DNA of 64,000 nt from Isoetes taiwanensis (GCA_021234155.1 JAJEKV010000191.1:341806-405805); one strand, 5' to 3'; positions 1-16,475 are shown, counted from the stretch's first letter. The notes: generated from the sequence alone by a model not told the origin. A program made the numbers and translations.

Positions 1-302
1 ATATCATACCACAATGGCTCTGTGTCTCACCGGGTAGTGGGATTGAGAGATGCTTCAAGTACTGGACCCAACAGAACCTAAAAGCACTACAATACAAATT
101 GTTAATAAATCATCTTAAAATATCAACCTCATACGTTGTACTTGGTTTTCTTACTATTTTCGATGAAGGCCATTTGATAGCAAATTTGAAGGAACAGATT
201 CTACCTATGTCTTCTTTTCAAGGAATTCGTTATAATATTTGGGTGAGGGGCATTGGATGGCAAATACCAGATTTCACCCATGTCTACAAACATTAATAAC
301 CA
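1..302. repeat. Left flank of composite block, copy 1 (partial)
   Basis: Nearly identical to 29917-30219 and to 63455-63770, always directly next to the same Helitron 3' end. It is the DNA into which that Helitron inserted, and part of the larger repeated block. A 65-codon open frame (99-296) is shared with 30016-30213, but that follows from DNA identity. It opens with TTG and resembles nothing known, so I do not call it a gene. Confidence 0.8.
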
Positions 303-2294
303 AAAGTAATGGTACCCAGCCTTGCTGGGCATAAATTAGGAACCTTTAATTTCTTTCTTTTTTTATTCTCCCTTTTTTTTTCTAACCCCCTTCTCCCTCC
401 CTTTGCCTTCCCTTCCCCCTTCCCCTTTTTTTCTTTCTCTTTTTCTTATCAGCTTTTTCCCTTTCTTTTTATCTTTCCCCGCTCTTCCCATTTTTCCACT
501 ACTCTCTTTCCCTTTCCTTTTCCCCTTCCTCTTCCTTTTCCTTTTCCTTTTCCTTTTCTCTTTCCCGTTTCTCGTGCATTTTTTTCGTTCTCTTTTGCTT
601 ACCTTTTCATGTGCCCTTTTCTTCCTTTCCCCACCGTCTTCCTCTTGATCACGTGCCATTTTCCCCATCTCTTTTCCCATTTCTCTCTCCTCTTTTCCTC
701 ATGCTCTTTTTGTTTTCCCTTCTCCTTTTTCCGCTTCCCTTTTCCTTTCAACTTTCCATTCCCTTTTCATACATTCCCCACCCTTTTGCTTTGCGATGTT
801 CCCTTTTTCCCTTTCCTTTCTCTTTCCCCTACCTTTACATTTTCCCTTTCCCGTTCCCTTTCGCTTTTCATATGCCTCTTTCCATTCCCTTTTTTTCTCA
901 ATCTTTTTTTTATGTACCCTTTTTCCTTCTTTTCCCCATCCTCTTCCCCTTTTTCCCCTTTCCACTTTTCTCCTTTCTTTTTCTTTTTTTCTTTTCCCTT
1001 TCCCATACTCTTTTTCCCTTTTTTTTTTTTCTATTTCCTCACCCTTTCCCTCTTCCCTTTTTCTCGTGGCCCTTTTCTCCTTCCTCTTTTCCTCTTTTCC
1101 TATTCCTTGCTCCCTATCCTTTGTCTATTCTACTTTCCCCCCACCTTTTTCCTCATTTTTCCATTCTTTCCCTCTTCCTTTTTCTCGATGCTCTTTTTGC
1201 TTTCCTTTTTCTCTTTCTTGACCCTTTCTCTTTTCCCTTTTTTTCACGCCCTTTCCTTTTTTCTCTTTCTCTCGTTCCCTTTTCCCAAGTTCTCTTTTTC
1301 CCTTTTCCCCCTCTCTTTTCCTTTTTACTTTTCTTTTTCCCTTATACCTTTTTCTCCTTTTCTCACCTTTACTCCTTACCCTTCTCGCGGTGCTCTTTTT
1401 CCGTTCCCTTTCCCCCTCGCCTATTCTATTCCTTTTTCTATTTTCTTTTATCTTTCCATTTTCCTTTTCTCCTTCTCTTTCCTTTTTCCTCTTACCTTTC
1501 TTTTATTCCTTTTCCTTTTCCCTTTTCCCTTTCCTTTTTCCTTTTCCCTTTTCCCTTTTCCCTTTCATCGTTGTTCCTTTTCCCTTCCCTCTTCCTTTTC
1601 CCTTTTCCCTTTCATCGTTTTTCCTTTTCCCTTCCCTTTTCCTTTTTCCTTTTCCCTTTTCCCTTTTCCCTTTCATCGTTTTTCCTTTTCCCTTCCCCTT
1701 TTCCTTTTCCCTTTTCCCTTTTCCCTTTCATCATTTTTCCTTTTCCCTTCCCCTTTTCCGTTTCCCTTTTCCGTTTTCCCTTTCATCGTTTTCCCTTTTC
1801 CCGTCCCCTTCCTTTTCCTTTTCCCTTTTCCCTTTTCCCTTTTCCTTTTCCGTTTTCCTTTTCCGTTTTCCCTTTTCCGTTTTCCCTTTTCCCTTTCATC
1901 TTTTTTTTTTTTCCTTTTCCCTTCCCCTTTTCCTTTTACTTTTTCCCTTTCATCGTTTTTCCCTTTTCCCTTTTCCCTTTCATCGTTTTTCCTTTTCCCT
2001 TCCCCTTTTCCGTTTCCCTTTTCCCTTTTCCCTTTCATCGTTTTTCCTTTTCCCTTCCCCTTCCCCTTTTCCCTTTTCCCTTTTGCCCTTTCCCTTTCCC
2101 TTTCCCTTTCCCTTTCCCTTTCCCTTTCCCTTTTCCTTTTCCTTTTCCTTTTTTCTTTTCCCTTTCATATTGAAGCCATAGTCAAGATGAAATTTTAGTT
2201 GAAGACACGCACACATCATCTCCACCATTGGTCAATCAAATCCTCGACCGTCCGATTTAGGGTGCGGTCCATTACACAACATTATAATATAAGA
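303..2294 (-). mobile_element. Non-autonomous Helitron with polypyrimidine cargo
   Basis: Read on the minus strand it begins TCTTATATTATAATG at 2294, after a host A. It ends near 303 with a hairpin (GCCCAGC, loop AAG, GCTGGG) about seven bases before the terminus. The usual terminal CTAG is CTTT here. TC start, subterminal hairpin and A/T target are Helitron hallmarks. The interior is not coding: 360-2160 is almost pure C and T on the plus strand, with tandem units of CCCTTTTCCC type and a recurring CCCTTTCATCGTTTTT marker from about 1560. Long Phe/Pro/Ser frames across it are by-products of that composition. No Rep/helicase gene is present, so it would need an autonomous partner. Confidence 0.8.
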
Positions 2295-3408
2295 TTGTAA
2301 TTTGTCCCATGCCATTATTATAAAGATCTCACACTCTTTGTTGGCACCATTTCTTTGCGTTGGATTGTTTCATCATGATGCAGATGCAAGGCCATGTGAT
2401 CCTCTTTGATAAGTCTTTACGTTCTTCAAGCCAACTTGTACTAAGAGAAATCGCCTTACAAAAAAATCTTAGATACAATGTACGGTTTTGGCAAGATCAT
2501 TTATCATCTTTATTAGGTTTTGTTACCTTATCAAACAATTTTCATTTTCAAAACCAACTCTCATCAAGAAAATAGAATATGCAAGATAAAGAGTCTATAC
2601 TAATCCCCATATTTCAAAACATCAAAAAAGGATTGGTACAGGCAGGTGAAACTTCCATTTAAATTATCAAGGGGTACATTATTATGCTCAAGATGCTATA
2701 TTGACCTTAATAGACATTATTTTCAACATGGTACTTTTAAGGAAATATTATTGTTGATGGTGGTGGGTGATGGTGGATGGATAAAGGCATCGGTAGAGCC
2801 ACGCGGCAGTGGTGGGTCACTATTAGAGAATTCTATCCATTTTCACGATACGATCTTTCACTATCGAGGTGCCCTCGCCGTGTGTATGCGGTTGTCCCTC
2901 AATCAATGATCCTAGATGTCGTTAGGATGTAGAAAGGCATTGTTAGAAAATCAAATGACGAAAAACCTAGAGTAGAATAGTCCACGGGAGAGCAATTAAC
3001 GTATAAGATACCACATCACATTACTGCAAAAACATATTGGGTGTTAATAAGACAAAATAATATCAAATGCTTATCAAATCTAAGCAAACGATTCTCCATG
3101 AATGTCAATAGAAATGTAATTCTAGTAAGGGAGTTGCAAGAATGAACATCACTTATATAGATGGCTCATCCATTCCCAAAATGCCGATCTGATGGCTTGG
3201 ATCGATGTCCTAATCATCAAATAAAGAAACAACAAACCATTACCAAATGCACATACAAATTGATTGTTCTTCATAGCCTATGTCCAGAAGAGCAATACTG
3301 GTCAATCTCTAAAAGGGAATCTTTGATGTAATTGCAAGAATCTATAATTAGGCATTGAATTAACATATTAGCCCCAGTAAGGCAATCTCCAATGAGATGT
3401 TCAATTAG
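2295..3408. other. Unassigned DNA
   Basis: No recognisable gene, terminus or repeat. Short open frames at 2360-2575 and 2646-2909 resemble no family I know and have no splice context. If copy 1 is arranged like copy 2, this stretch should contain the lost 5' parts of the nested Helitrons. I could not find such an end. Confidence 0.4.
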
Positions 3409-3648
3409 ATCCCAAGTATTTGGACGGAGTTAGAAAGCCAGGCTTTTCATCTTGCAGAGGGATGGTCACTTTGGACGATCTGGAGAAGACGAAAACTGGT
3501 AGTCTTCAAAGGTTTGGATGTGGGAGATAACTGTGTTCTTCAAGAAGCTCAAGGTCACATTGTTAAGTCGTACCATTGTTCTTCACTTGCCCCTTGTCAG
3601 AGGCGATTGTTCTTTGAGGAGTATTTAGATGTGCGCTCTTATGCTTAG
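3409..3648 (+). pseudogene. Exon-like open frame, unidentified
   Basis: A 79-codon frame opens after a stop at 3406 and closes with TAG at 3646-3648. It has no ATG near its beginning, so it would be a terminal exon; a possible acceptor (CTTGCAG) lies at about 3454-3460. The peptide has ordinary composition (for example RRKLVVFKGLDVGDNCVLQ), unlike the surrounding noise. An AATAAA poly(A)-type signal follows at 3718-3723, about 70 bases past the stop. I do not recognise the family. It could be a captured terminal exon or a chance frame. Confidence 0.25.
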
Positions 3649-5170
<1,522 letters not shown>

Positions 5171-5238
5171 TTACCTGCACCCAAACAAGCCAAAGTTAGC
5201 AATAGACTCGGTAACTAGACAAGGGATGACAGGTAAGC
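5171..5238 (+). ncRNA. Conserved ~67-bp motif with nested inverted repeats (instance 1)
   Basis: It starts TTACCTGC and ends ACAGGTAAGC, so the ends are an inverted repeat (7 of 8 pairs). AGTTAGC and GGTAACT form a second, inner inverted repeat. The same layout occurs at 27751-27817 (+) and 19961-20027 (-), with almost the same length but unrelated flanks. All three forward frames carry stops in the 27.75 kb instance. CAG/GTAAGC at one end looks like a splice donor. On the other strand GCTAAC followed by TGCAG looks like a branch point and acceptor. It could be a cassette exon, a structured RNA or a tiny MITE; the ncRNA label is provisional. Confidence 0.45.
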
Positions 5239-9641
<4,403 letters not shown>

Positions 9642-9690
<49 letters not shown>

Positions 9691-9703
9691 TATATATATA
9701 TAA
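9642..9703. repeat. (TA)n tract at Helitron 3' edge
   Basis: TA repeat with one AATA interruption, continuing the microsatellite interrupted by the preceding Helitron. Confidence 0.9.
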
Positions 9704-10729
9704 ATATCCATATATCCGGTAGGAGACGGATGGACTTAATACAAAGTAGTAAATATAGTGGGCCAAATTGAAACATAAAAGCCGTGGCCTAGGGAGGTTA
9801 GCATTATAGTTAACCTCAATTTTGAATAACAAGGCATGGAGTGGGAATGGCTATAAACAAACCTCCCTGATAGTCTGGATAATGCGTAGCAGCAACATTC
9901 TAGGGAAACCACTCTTGTCAACGTAATTGCTAGGTGAAATGTCCTTTATTTTTCAGTGGACTTTGTTGAAGGCCAACGTGTGGAAGTGCTGAAACTGCAC
10001 GTGGTAATGACTTGGTGGCAACATGCCTATTACTTTAATATGACAGTATGCCTAATACTTCAATATGACAGAATGGTGAGGGTCTACTATGGAAAAGCAA
10101 TTAAATGTCTAAGAATCTAGGGTGGCTGATCTTCGCTTGGTCATTCCGTAGCAGAGCCATTGTCCTTTATACCATGACTAGTAAATTGCCCACCGTTGGT
10201 GGGCTTTACATGTGATTGTTGACGTGGATAGCAGAAAAGTAAAATTTTATGATGGAAACCGCCCCTTCCTCTTCAGCGATGTTGCATGACATATCAGTGA
10301 TTCTCTTTGCTAGCATATGCTTTGAGAAGTCGATACTTAATTCAAGGAATTCTTTAAGGTCCAAATATTTTCTCTAGAATTCTCAGATAACGACCAGATT
10401 TGAAATTAGTATCACCCCATTTTTTTGCATATTTTCTTGAAAATGACTGGATTTTCGACTCTCAAATGAGGCCATACCAATTTTTTTAAAATTAAACAGA
10501 AGCCACGTTTAAAACAAAGAAAACGTAATAAAGGACTCAAGAAATGCCTATTACCAAACCATAAATACAACTGTAGAGACTTAATGATGCAATAAATGAT
10601 GAGAGGACTACATAACAGCTACCATCCTAGGAATGGGAAAAGGGAACTGCATAGGATGTTAAAATTTAGTTGAAGCCCCAAAAATGATCTTGGCGCATTC
10701 ATTTGTCCCCAAGGAATACAACATAATGA
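9704..10729. other. Spacer between two oppositely oriented Helitrons
   Basis: No gene recognised. About 10024-10075 holds a short direct repeat around tgacag / cctaatac. The segment separates a plus-strand and a minus-strand member of the same Helitron family. Confidence 0.4.
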
Positions 10730-12537
10730 ATAGTAATGGTACCCAGCGTTGTTGGGCATAAGTTGGGAACCTGTGTAGACGAAAATATATTCATCTCAGA
10801 CTCCTTTTCATAAATCTAATAGAATAGAAACCAAGTCCAGCATTGCTGGGCTATAATAGGTTTTTGTATATTCTACACCCTTCCCTTTCCGTTGTCTTTT
10901 GCTCTATCCCACGTTTCCTTATTTCATCATTCCCTTACACCCTTTCTTTTTCCCTTTTCCCTTATTCCTATTTTCCCTACACGTCTTCTTTTCCCCTTCT
11001 CCCTTTTTTTTTTTTTTTAACTCCTCCCTCCCCTTCCATTCCCTTCTCTTTCCGCTTTTCTTTTTCCCTTTCCCTTTTTTTAATGGACTTTTTCCCTTTC
11101 CTTTTCAGTCTTTCCCCTTTCTTCCTAATTTTCCTGTGCCCTTTTTCCTTTTCCCTTTCCTCTTCCTTTTCCTTTTTCTTTTCCCTTTTCCTATGCCCTT
11201 TTTTTGTTTTCTTTTTTCCATCTTTTCTTATGTGCCCCTTTTCTTCCTTTCCCCACCCTCTTCCTCTTTATCCCATGTTCTCCGCTTTTCCCATTTCTCT
11301 CTCCCTTTTTACCCTTTTATTTTTCCCTCCTCCCCCCTCCCCCTCCATCTCCATTTTCCTTCCTTTTTTATCCTTTTCTACCCTTTCCTTTTTCCCGTGC
11401 CTTTTTCCATTTCCTTCCCCCCTTCCTTCTCCTTTTTTTTTCCCTTTCCATTTTCCCTTGCCTTTTTCCATTCCTTTTTTCCCACTTTTTTTTACGTGTC
11501 CCTTTTCCTCCCTCTTCCCCTTTTCCCTTTTTCTCCCCTTTTTCTTTTTTATTTTCCATGCTCATTTTCCCTTGCTTTCTTTCCATTTCCTCACCCTTTG
11601 CCTCTTCCATTTTTCAAGTGCCCTTTCCTCTTTTCTCTCCATTTTCCTCGCGCCCTTTTTCCCTTCCTTTTCCCCCTCCCCTTTTTGCCTCCCTTTTCCT
11701 TTTTTCCTTTGCCTTCCTTTTTTCATCCCTCCCCTTTTCCATGTGTCCTTTTTCCCTTCCCTTTCCCCCTTCCTTTTCCATTTATTTTTCCATTTTTTTT
11801 TTTTTTCCATTCCTTTTTTCCTCACCTTTTCTACGTGCTCCTTTTCCTCCTTTCCCACCCTCTTCCCCTTTTTCCTTTTTTCCATTTCCCTATCCCCTTT
11901 CTCCTTTTCCTTTCCCCTTTCCCATGCCTTTTTTCCCTTTCTTTTTTTTCATTTCCTCACCCTTTTCCTTTTCAATTTTTTCCCATGCCCTTTGCCTCTT
12001 CCTCTTTTCCATTTTCCTCTCTCGTTTTCTCGTGCTCTTTTTCCCTTCCCTTTTCGCCTCCTTTTTCGTTTTTCCTTTCCCTTTTTATTTTCGCATGTCT
12101 TTTTTCATCTCTCCACCATTTGTTTCTTTCCCTTTTTCCCTTCCCTTTTCCTCCTTTCCTCACCCTTCACCTTTTCTCGCTGCCCTTTTTCCCTTCCTTT
12201 TCCTCCCTCCCCCTTTTCTTTTACCTTATTTTATCCTTTTTCCCATACTATTTTTCCCTTTCCTCACCCTTTTCCTCTTCCCCTTTTTTCCATGTCATTT
12301 TCCCTTCCCTTTTTCACTTTCCCCCTTCCCCTTTTCCTCGTGCCTTTTTATCCTTCATTTTCCCCTTGTCCTCCCTTTTCCTTTTCCTCTTCCTCTTAAG
12401 AGATCAAAGCGTGACTAATCACAGTGGTGGGAAGTCGTGTGATAAATCTCGACCTCCGAATGCAATCGGATGATCTCAACCATCCAAATTAGGGTTTCAT
12501 TCATGACATACTTACGCTATAACATTATAATATAGGA
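10730..12537 (-). mobile_element. Non-autonomous Helitron, polypyrimidine on plus strand
   Basis: On the minus strand it starts TCCTATATTATAATG at 12537 after a host A, followed by the family 5' subterminal sequence. It ends near 10730 with CTAT in place of CTAG. The 3' hairpin is imperfect (TACCCAGC GTT GTTGGGCA). A second subterminal hairpin, CCAGC att GCTGG, lies at 10837-10849; its counterpart in the 7763 element (about 9520-9535) is decayed. The interior (about 10880-12400) is C/T-rich on the plus strand, the reverse complement style of the 7763 element, and is not coding. Confidence 0.85.
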
Positions 12538-13186
12538 TACTTGGCCAAAATGATACTTGGCCAAAACAAGACGGAAAAATTATGCTATCTTAGCTTCTTT
12601 AAAAATACAGTGCATATGTAAGCCTGTAATGTGCCATAGAGATGTTAATTTAAGCCATTTAACAAATGCAAACATGGCCTAACATTTTTAGCTCATAGAA
12701 GGATTTTCTATGGTATTGTAGCACTTTTTCTTTGACTTTAAAGAAAATTTTCAGGATCACGTCATATAAATATTGTTTTAGTGCACATTTACATACCTCA
12801 TAAAGATGAGTGGCCAGAATTTTAAGCTTCTAGAATTTTATTCTTAGGAATATTCATGCTGCTTTCATTTCTAATAATAATAAAAATATTAAGGGAGCAT
12901 ATTTACCTAAAAGCCTGAGCCCCTTAAAGACTGGAGGCCGGATCTTTGGGGTCCCCAAGACGAAGATGCTATTTCTTCTTGGATGTCTCAGATCTGGCAT
13001 GCTGGAGCATGAAATTAATTTTTGACGGCACCAAATGCAGACTTATTGCAGGCGCCTAAATTCAATGGCATCGAATACAAGGTATTTTTTGCCTTTGTCA
13101 AAATTTGTAAACTCGGTTTTGCTCTTGCATGCTTGGCCGTCAAACCCATTTGCGAAACCCTGTGGAAGCCTTGATCTGCTTGCATT
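12538..13186. other. Unassigned DNA upstream of AT-hook ORF
   Basis: No terminus or gene seen. It may hold the promoter or 5' leader of the next ORF, but no clear TATA or splice signal stands out. Confidence 0.35.
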
Positions 13187-13459
13187 ATGGGGCCAAAACG
13201 TGGAGCAGGCAGACCACCCGGTGCCAAGAACAAGAAGGGAACAAAAGCGGATTTCAATAACAGGAAGGTTATTGTCAAAAATAAAAATACAGAAGCTGCC
13301 AATGTTATTCGTAAGTGTTTGCAAATTGCTGCAAATGCTAGAGCTGGAGGATCTAAGGAGGACCAAGAGCCTATATACAACAATCCTGTTACTTTTGCAA
13401 AGCCTGGAGACCATAACGTCGTGGATCTGGACGAAGCACATCATGAGGTTACTTCATAG
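13187..13459 (+). CDS. Small AT-hook-like protein
   Basis: A 90-codon ATG-to-TAG frame. The N-terminus, MGPKRGAGRPPGAKNKKG, carries GRPPGAKNK, very close to the GRPPGSKNK core of plant AT-hook (AHL-type) DNA-binding proteins. A basic linker follows, then a helix-like stretch (NTEAANVIRKCLQIAANARAGG, residues about 34-55) and an acidic tail. The ORF at 28281-28445 (-) shares the N-terminal signature, a K/N-rich linker and (D/E)A-x-NVIR-x-C. That similarity between unlinked, diverged copies supports coding. Function is inferred: minor-groove binding, or the first exon or accessory ORF of a mobile element. No PPC/DUF296 domain follows, so it is not a canonical AHL. Confidence 0.6.
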   Translation: MGPKRGAGRPPGAKNKKGTKADFNNRKVIVKNKNTEAANVIRKCLQIAANARAGGSKEDQEPIYNNPVTFAKPGDHNVVDLDEAHHEVTS

Positions 13460-13952
13460 AAGTCTAAGTTTGAATTCAGGGGCACATAAGTGCTGGAAAT
13501 AGATGTAGAGTGCTTCTGTGCAGATTCCGGCCCCATATGCTGCCTTAAATACCATAATACATGTCCAGATCTTTATCTAAAAGACTTATGAAGGTTATCT
13601 GATGCATGTCCATAAGCTTTCCGCCATTAAAAACATGCTGATGCATCTAGATCTTGGTCTGATTCTTTTCATACAGTAAGGTGACCACATTTGCACGGTT
13701 GTACCTTCAAGGGATTCAGTCAGTATTCCAGCTATCTAACATAAGCAGAATGTTTGAATTTGCTGTTCTATTTGATGCCAGGGCATAGCATTTACAGCTG
13801 TAAATTTCATATGTTTCTTTTATGGTAGAAAACCATTTCTTATGGCTAAACTAGCAGGTAGCAGAGCATGGAACTTGCCTATGGCAGGAGTGATTATTTA
13901 AGCCTTATCACAAAATTTATACTTGGTTCTAGATGCAGTAGTGGCTTTGAAA
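13460..13952. other. Unassigned DNA
   Basis: Flank between the AT-hook ORF and the mosaic insertion. No further exon or poly(A) signal could be assigned. Confidence 0.35.
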
Positions 13953-14007
13953 TCTAGCTAAATCGCATCGATCCGAGACATCGGATCGCCATTCTAGAAT
14001 GGGACGA

Positions 14008-14030
14008 GCATGCATGTCATGCATGCATGC
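14008..14030. promoter_or_regulatory. RY-repeat (CATGCATG) cluster
   Basis: GCATGC/CATGCATG words are packed directly after the GATCC palindrome. The same arrangement occurs at 14367-14389 and 18019-18041, with looser versions near 18607-18662 and 19135-19170. CATGCATG is the RY element bound by plant B3-domain factors (ABI3/FUS3/LEC2). Binding here is inference; the cluster is also self-complementary and may be structural. Confidence 0.4.
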
Positions 14031-14307
14031 GGGCGGCGCATGCCCGTTTTGGGTTGGGAGTTCGCTATTTCAGGCGCGTTTCTGCATCCACGTCTCATCG
14101 GCGCTTCCTCTTCTCTCAGCAGTACCTTATTCTCTTTGAATTGTTTCCAGGCAGGGGAGGGGCTTCTTCCTGCCTGGTTTAGCCAATTTGGCGTATCTTT
14201 CTTGCTATCCTTTGCGGCCTTTGGCCTCGTCCCCGTGACCTCGCCCTTGATCCTAGTTTGTAAGGAAGTTCTCTCGGTAGTCGGCGCTTTGTTGGTTTTT
14301 TGCGAGT

Positions 14308-14361
14308 CCCATTCTAGAATCGCATCGATCCGGAGACATCGGATCGCCATTCTAGAATGGG
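14308..14361. repeat. GATCC palindrome, arm type CCCATTCTAGAAT
   Basis: CCCATTCTAGAAT (14308-14320) pairs with ATTCTAGAATGGG (14349-14361), and inner CGATCCG (14326-14332) pairs with CGGATCG (14340-14346). A near-identical palindrome lies at 17960-18014. A half copy with only the right arm opens the insertion at 13966-14003. Compare 17561-17611 and 19087-19127, where the arms differ but still pair. Confidence 0.85.
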
Positions 14362-14556
14362 GACGAGCATGCATGTCATGCATGCATGCGGGCGCGCATG
14401 CCCGCTTTTGGGTTGGGAGTTCGCTATTTGGTAGCGTTTGCATCCACGTCTCATCAGGCGCTTCCTCTTCTCTCAGTAGTACCTTATTCTCTTTGAACCC
14501 ACCCTCCCCCCCTTCTTTGTTTATTATATTTTGTACAAGTTCTGTTTATCATGTTT

Positions 14557-14606
14557 TTCCACCCGCTGGGTGATGCTTTTTTTCCACCCGCTGGGTGATG
14601 CTATTC
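14557..14606 (+). repeat. Two CCACCCGCTGGGTGATGCT hairpin repeats
   Basis: Two direct units, each a small hairpin (CACCC...GGGTG). They are the plus-orientation counterpart of the seven-unit array at 17171-17367 and recur at about 18205-18243. Confidence 0.8.
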
Positions 14607-14733
14607 TCTGGTATGTTTCTCATTTGTTGTGTTGGTGATGTGCAGGTACAGGTTGGCGAGCGGCATCCGTTTCGACTTCTCCATGCGGGGGTTTTTGGGA
14701 GCGATTCTATGCCTTACGTTTGTCTAAGCCCCT

Positions 14734-14814
14734 TGCCGAAGGCTTATCACTAGGGTTTTTCCTCGAAAACCCGAAAGGGCGGGGTTTTTTAATCCCGGTG
14801 ATAAGCTTTCGGCA
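14734..14814 (+). ncRNA. Cloverleaf-like hairpin cassette, copy 1
   Basis: An outer stem of 17 pairs, TGCCGAAGGCTTATCAC (14734-14750) with GTGATAAGCTTTCGGCA (14798-14814), has one G-T wobble. It encloses GGGTTTTTCCTCGAAAACCC and a second GGG...CCC hairpin (GGGGTTTTTTAATCCC). Copies at 15102-15182 (-), 18371-18449 and 19491-19566 keep the inner core but differ in the outer arms, which still pair. It could act in RNA as a dimerisation, packaging or 3' end structure of the retroelement, or as a DNA palindrome. No known Rfam family comes to mind. Confidence 0.6.
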
Positions 14815-14894
14815 GGTACATCAGCCACTCATCTATTAGCATTGTATTTGTTTTGGGGTCCAAATGATATAATTGGATTTTCCCTTTATTTTTC

Positions 14895-14925
14895 GTGGGT
14901 AGTTCGCATGTGTGCGGCTACCCAC
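14895..14925 (+). ncRNA. GGGTAG/CTACCC terminal hairpin, copy 1
   Basis: GTGGGTAG (14895-14902) pairs with CTACCCAC (14918-14925), with an inner CGCA/TGCG pair. It lies about 80 bases after the cloverleaf cassette and before CCATTGTA. The same hairpin follows each cassette: 15030-15066 (-), 18529-18559 and 19650-19677. The sequence between arms varies, while pairing persists. Confidence 0.6.
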
Positions 14926-14945
14926 TGTCCACCATTGTAGAAAAT

Positions 14946-15000
14946 CTGCTGAGATGAATGAGAAGCCTATCTATGATAGGCTTGTCATTCATCACAGCAG
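14946..15000. repeat. Palindromic tail-to-tail junction
   Basis: The plus-oriented unit ends and the minus-oriented one begins here. AAGCCTATC tat GATAGGCTT (14963-14983) is a perfect inner palindrome. Outer arms CTGCTGAGATGAATGAG and GTCATTCATCACAGCAG differ at two positions. CCATTGTA (left) and TACAATGG (right) extend the symmetry with gaps. Confidence 0.85.
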
Positions 15001-15101
15001 CAGTATACAATGGTTTTGAGGAAGAGAGAGGGGTAGCCGACCATAGGAACAATATCGGACTACCCCCTAGAAAGAATGTGCATAGGCAATATAGAAGGGC
15101 A

Positions 15102-15182
15102 TTGGCGACAACTTCTCACCGGGATAAAAAACCCCGCCCTTTCGGGTTTTCGAGGAAAACCCTAATGAGAAATGGTCGCCAA
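15102..15182 (-). ncRNA. Cloverleaf-like hairpin cassette, copy 2 (minus)
   Basis: The inner core matches copy 1 in reverse complement (ACCCCGCCCTTTCGGGTTTT). The outer arms are different in sequence: TTGGCGACAACTTCTCA (15102-15118) with TGAGAAATGGTCGCCAA (15166-15182), 15 of 17 paired. Its matching terminal hairpin, GGGGTAG...CTACCCC, is at 15030-15066. Confidence 0.6.
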
Positions 15183-15232
15183 CAACCTTGAATGTGATGC
15201 CTGAAAATCCGAAGAAGATGGCGGGACGGCGA

Positions 15233-16475
15233 ACCCAAAGGGAACAGGACCCCTGTTGAAATACAACATCGATTCTTGAAAATACTAGATCTGAGACATC
15301 GAATCTGAGGCATACCCATGTTAATCTTTGTGCTTGTTTCTTTTTGTGCAGATGCCAGTGTTTGTTGTTGCAGATGAGTCGACTTGAAGATTTGTTTGCA
15401 GATGTTGCAGACCAGCCAAACTGAGGCGTCAAATGTCTGCTGAGAGATCTTTGCTTGCTTGAAAAATAAACTGCTGCTGTTTTCTTTTGTTGTGTGCTTG
15501 AACAGAGGAAAGGGGGCTAGCCCAAGGTGCTGGCCCTCCTAAAAAACTTAATACGAAATGTTGTGTTGATTTGATTGTTGTAAAGCTTTTTGCAGATAGA
15601 TTCACCGTAGTCTTCGTGGATGTGCTTGATGATCGATTGAGTTGTTGCTGCAGCCTCTATAGGCTTGAACAGAGGAATGGGGGCTAGCCCAAGTGCTGGC
15701 CCTCTTGAAAATTTGTGAACAAGAACTCAGACAGATCTGAGCTGTAGATTGTTGTGCAGATGTGTTGATAATTTGTTGTTGCAGATGCTGAATGCTGAAT
15801 GCTGAACTGAAGCTTTCTTGAAGATGATTGTTGAAGAGTGTTGAAAAAATTTGTAACAAGAGTAACAAGAGCCTTCTGTTTGGCACGCTTCAAACAGGGC
15901 TGATTGTATGATAACCCATAGTTTCTTGCAGATGACAGAAGACAAAGAAAACAGAGGATATTTTTGGAAATTTTAAACAAAACAGCAAAACGTCCAGTCA
16001 GGGACGAAAAAAGCTTTCAGAGGCAAAGAAAAAAGCATGATATTTTTGGCAGTTTTTCAGCAAAACGTCCCTGCACAGAAATGGGACGAAAAAAGCTTGT
16101 GAGAAACTGATTTTTCTGAAAATTTTTTCAAGAATGAAGTGCTGTCACCACTCCAAAATGCCGTAACATATTCGCGCTTTGCCGCAATTGAAAAATGTAG
16201 TTTTGAAAACAGCTTTTGAACAAGATTGATTGGATCAGCTGGCTTATCATCAGCTGGTTTGATTTGAAAGACAAAGGGCCTCCAGACAATTCGGCCTGGT
16301 TGGGCAAATGAACAGCAAGGCCTCCAGACAATTCAGCCTGGTTGGGCAAAGGGAAAAGAGTTTAGAGTAGTGTACACAAAGTTTTCAAAGATCAAGAACC
16401 ATGAGAGCAGCAAGACAACAGGATAACAGCAAGGATCAAGAAATTCTTGAGCGAACCCGGCATCGACGGCGCCAG
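15233..16475 (-). mobile_element. LTR-retroelement untranslated leader with internal repeats
   Basis: Read on the minus strand this follows the PBS-like site and contains no long frame. It has a 56-bp direct duplication (16279-16349, CCTCCAGACAATTC...), two GGGACG/CGTCCC stem-loops (about 15985-16095), and two copies of GGGGCTAGCCCAAG...GCTGGCCCT (15508-15540 and 15665-15705) that include the palindrome GGGGCTAGCCC. Such a long leader without gag suggests a non-autonomous element. Homology with copy 2 (49160 onward) begins inside it. Confidence 0.55.

Noticed and set aside
99-296. 65-aa ORF identical at 30016-30213
   Set aside because: Identity follows from a recent DNA duplication; no ATG at the start and no family resemblance.
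309-2198. 629-codon and other long Phe/Pro/Ser frames in polypyrimidine tracts (also 7851-9505, 10843-12473, 30226-32080)
   Set aside because: They arise from C/T-only (or A/G-only) DNA lacking stop codons in several frames at once; composition, overlap and lack of conservation of any one frame argue against proteins.
14010-14573. 187-aa and similar frames in the LTR-like units
   Set aside because: Frames are not conserved between units (14010, 17786, 18021); the conserved signal is base pairing, not codons.
14734-14814. tRNA gene
   Set aside because: Cloverleaf-like folding, but no A/B box, no anticodon arm geometry and a 17-bp outer stem.
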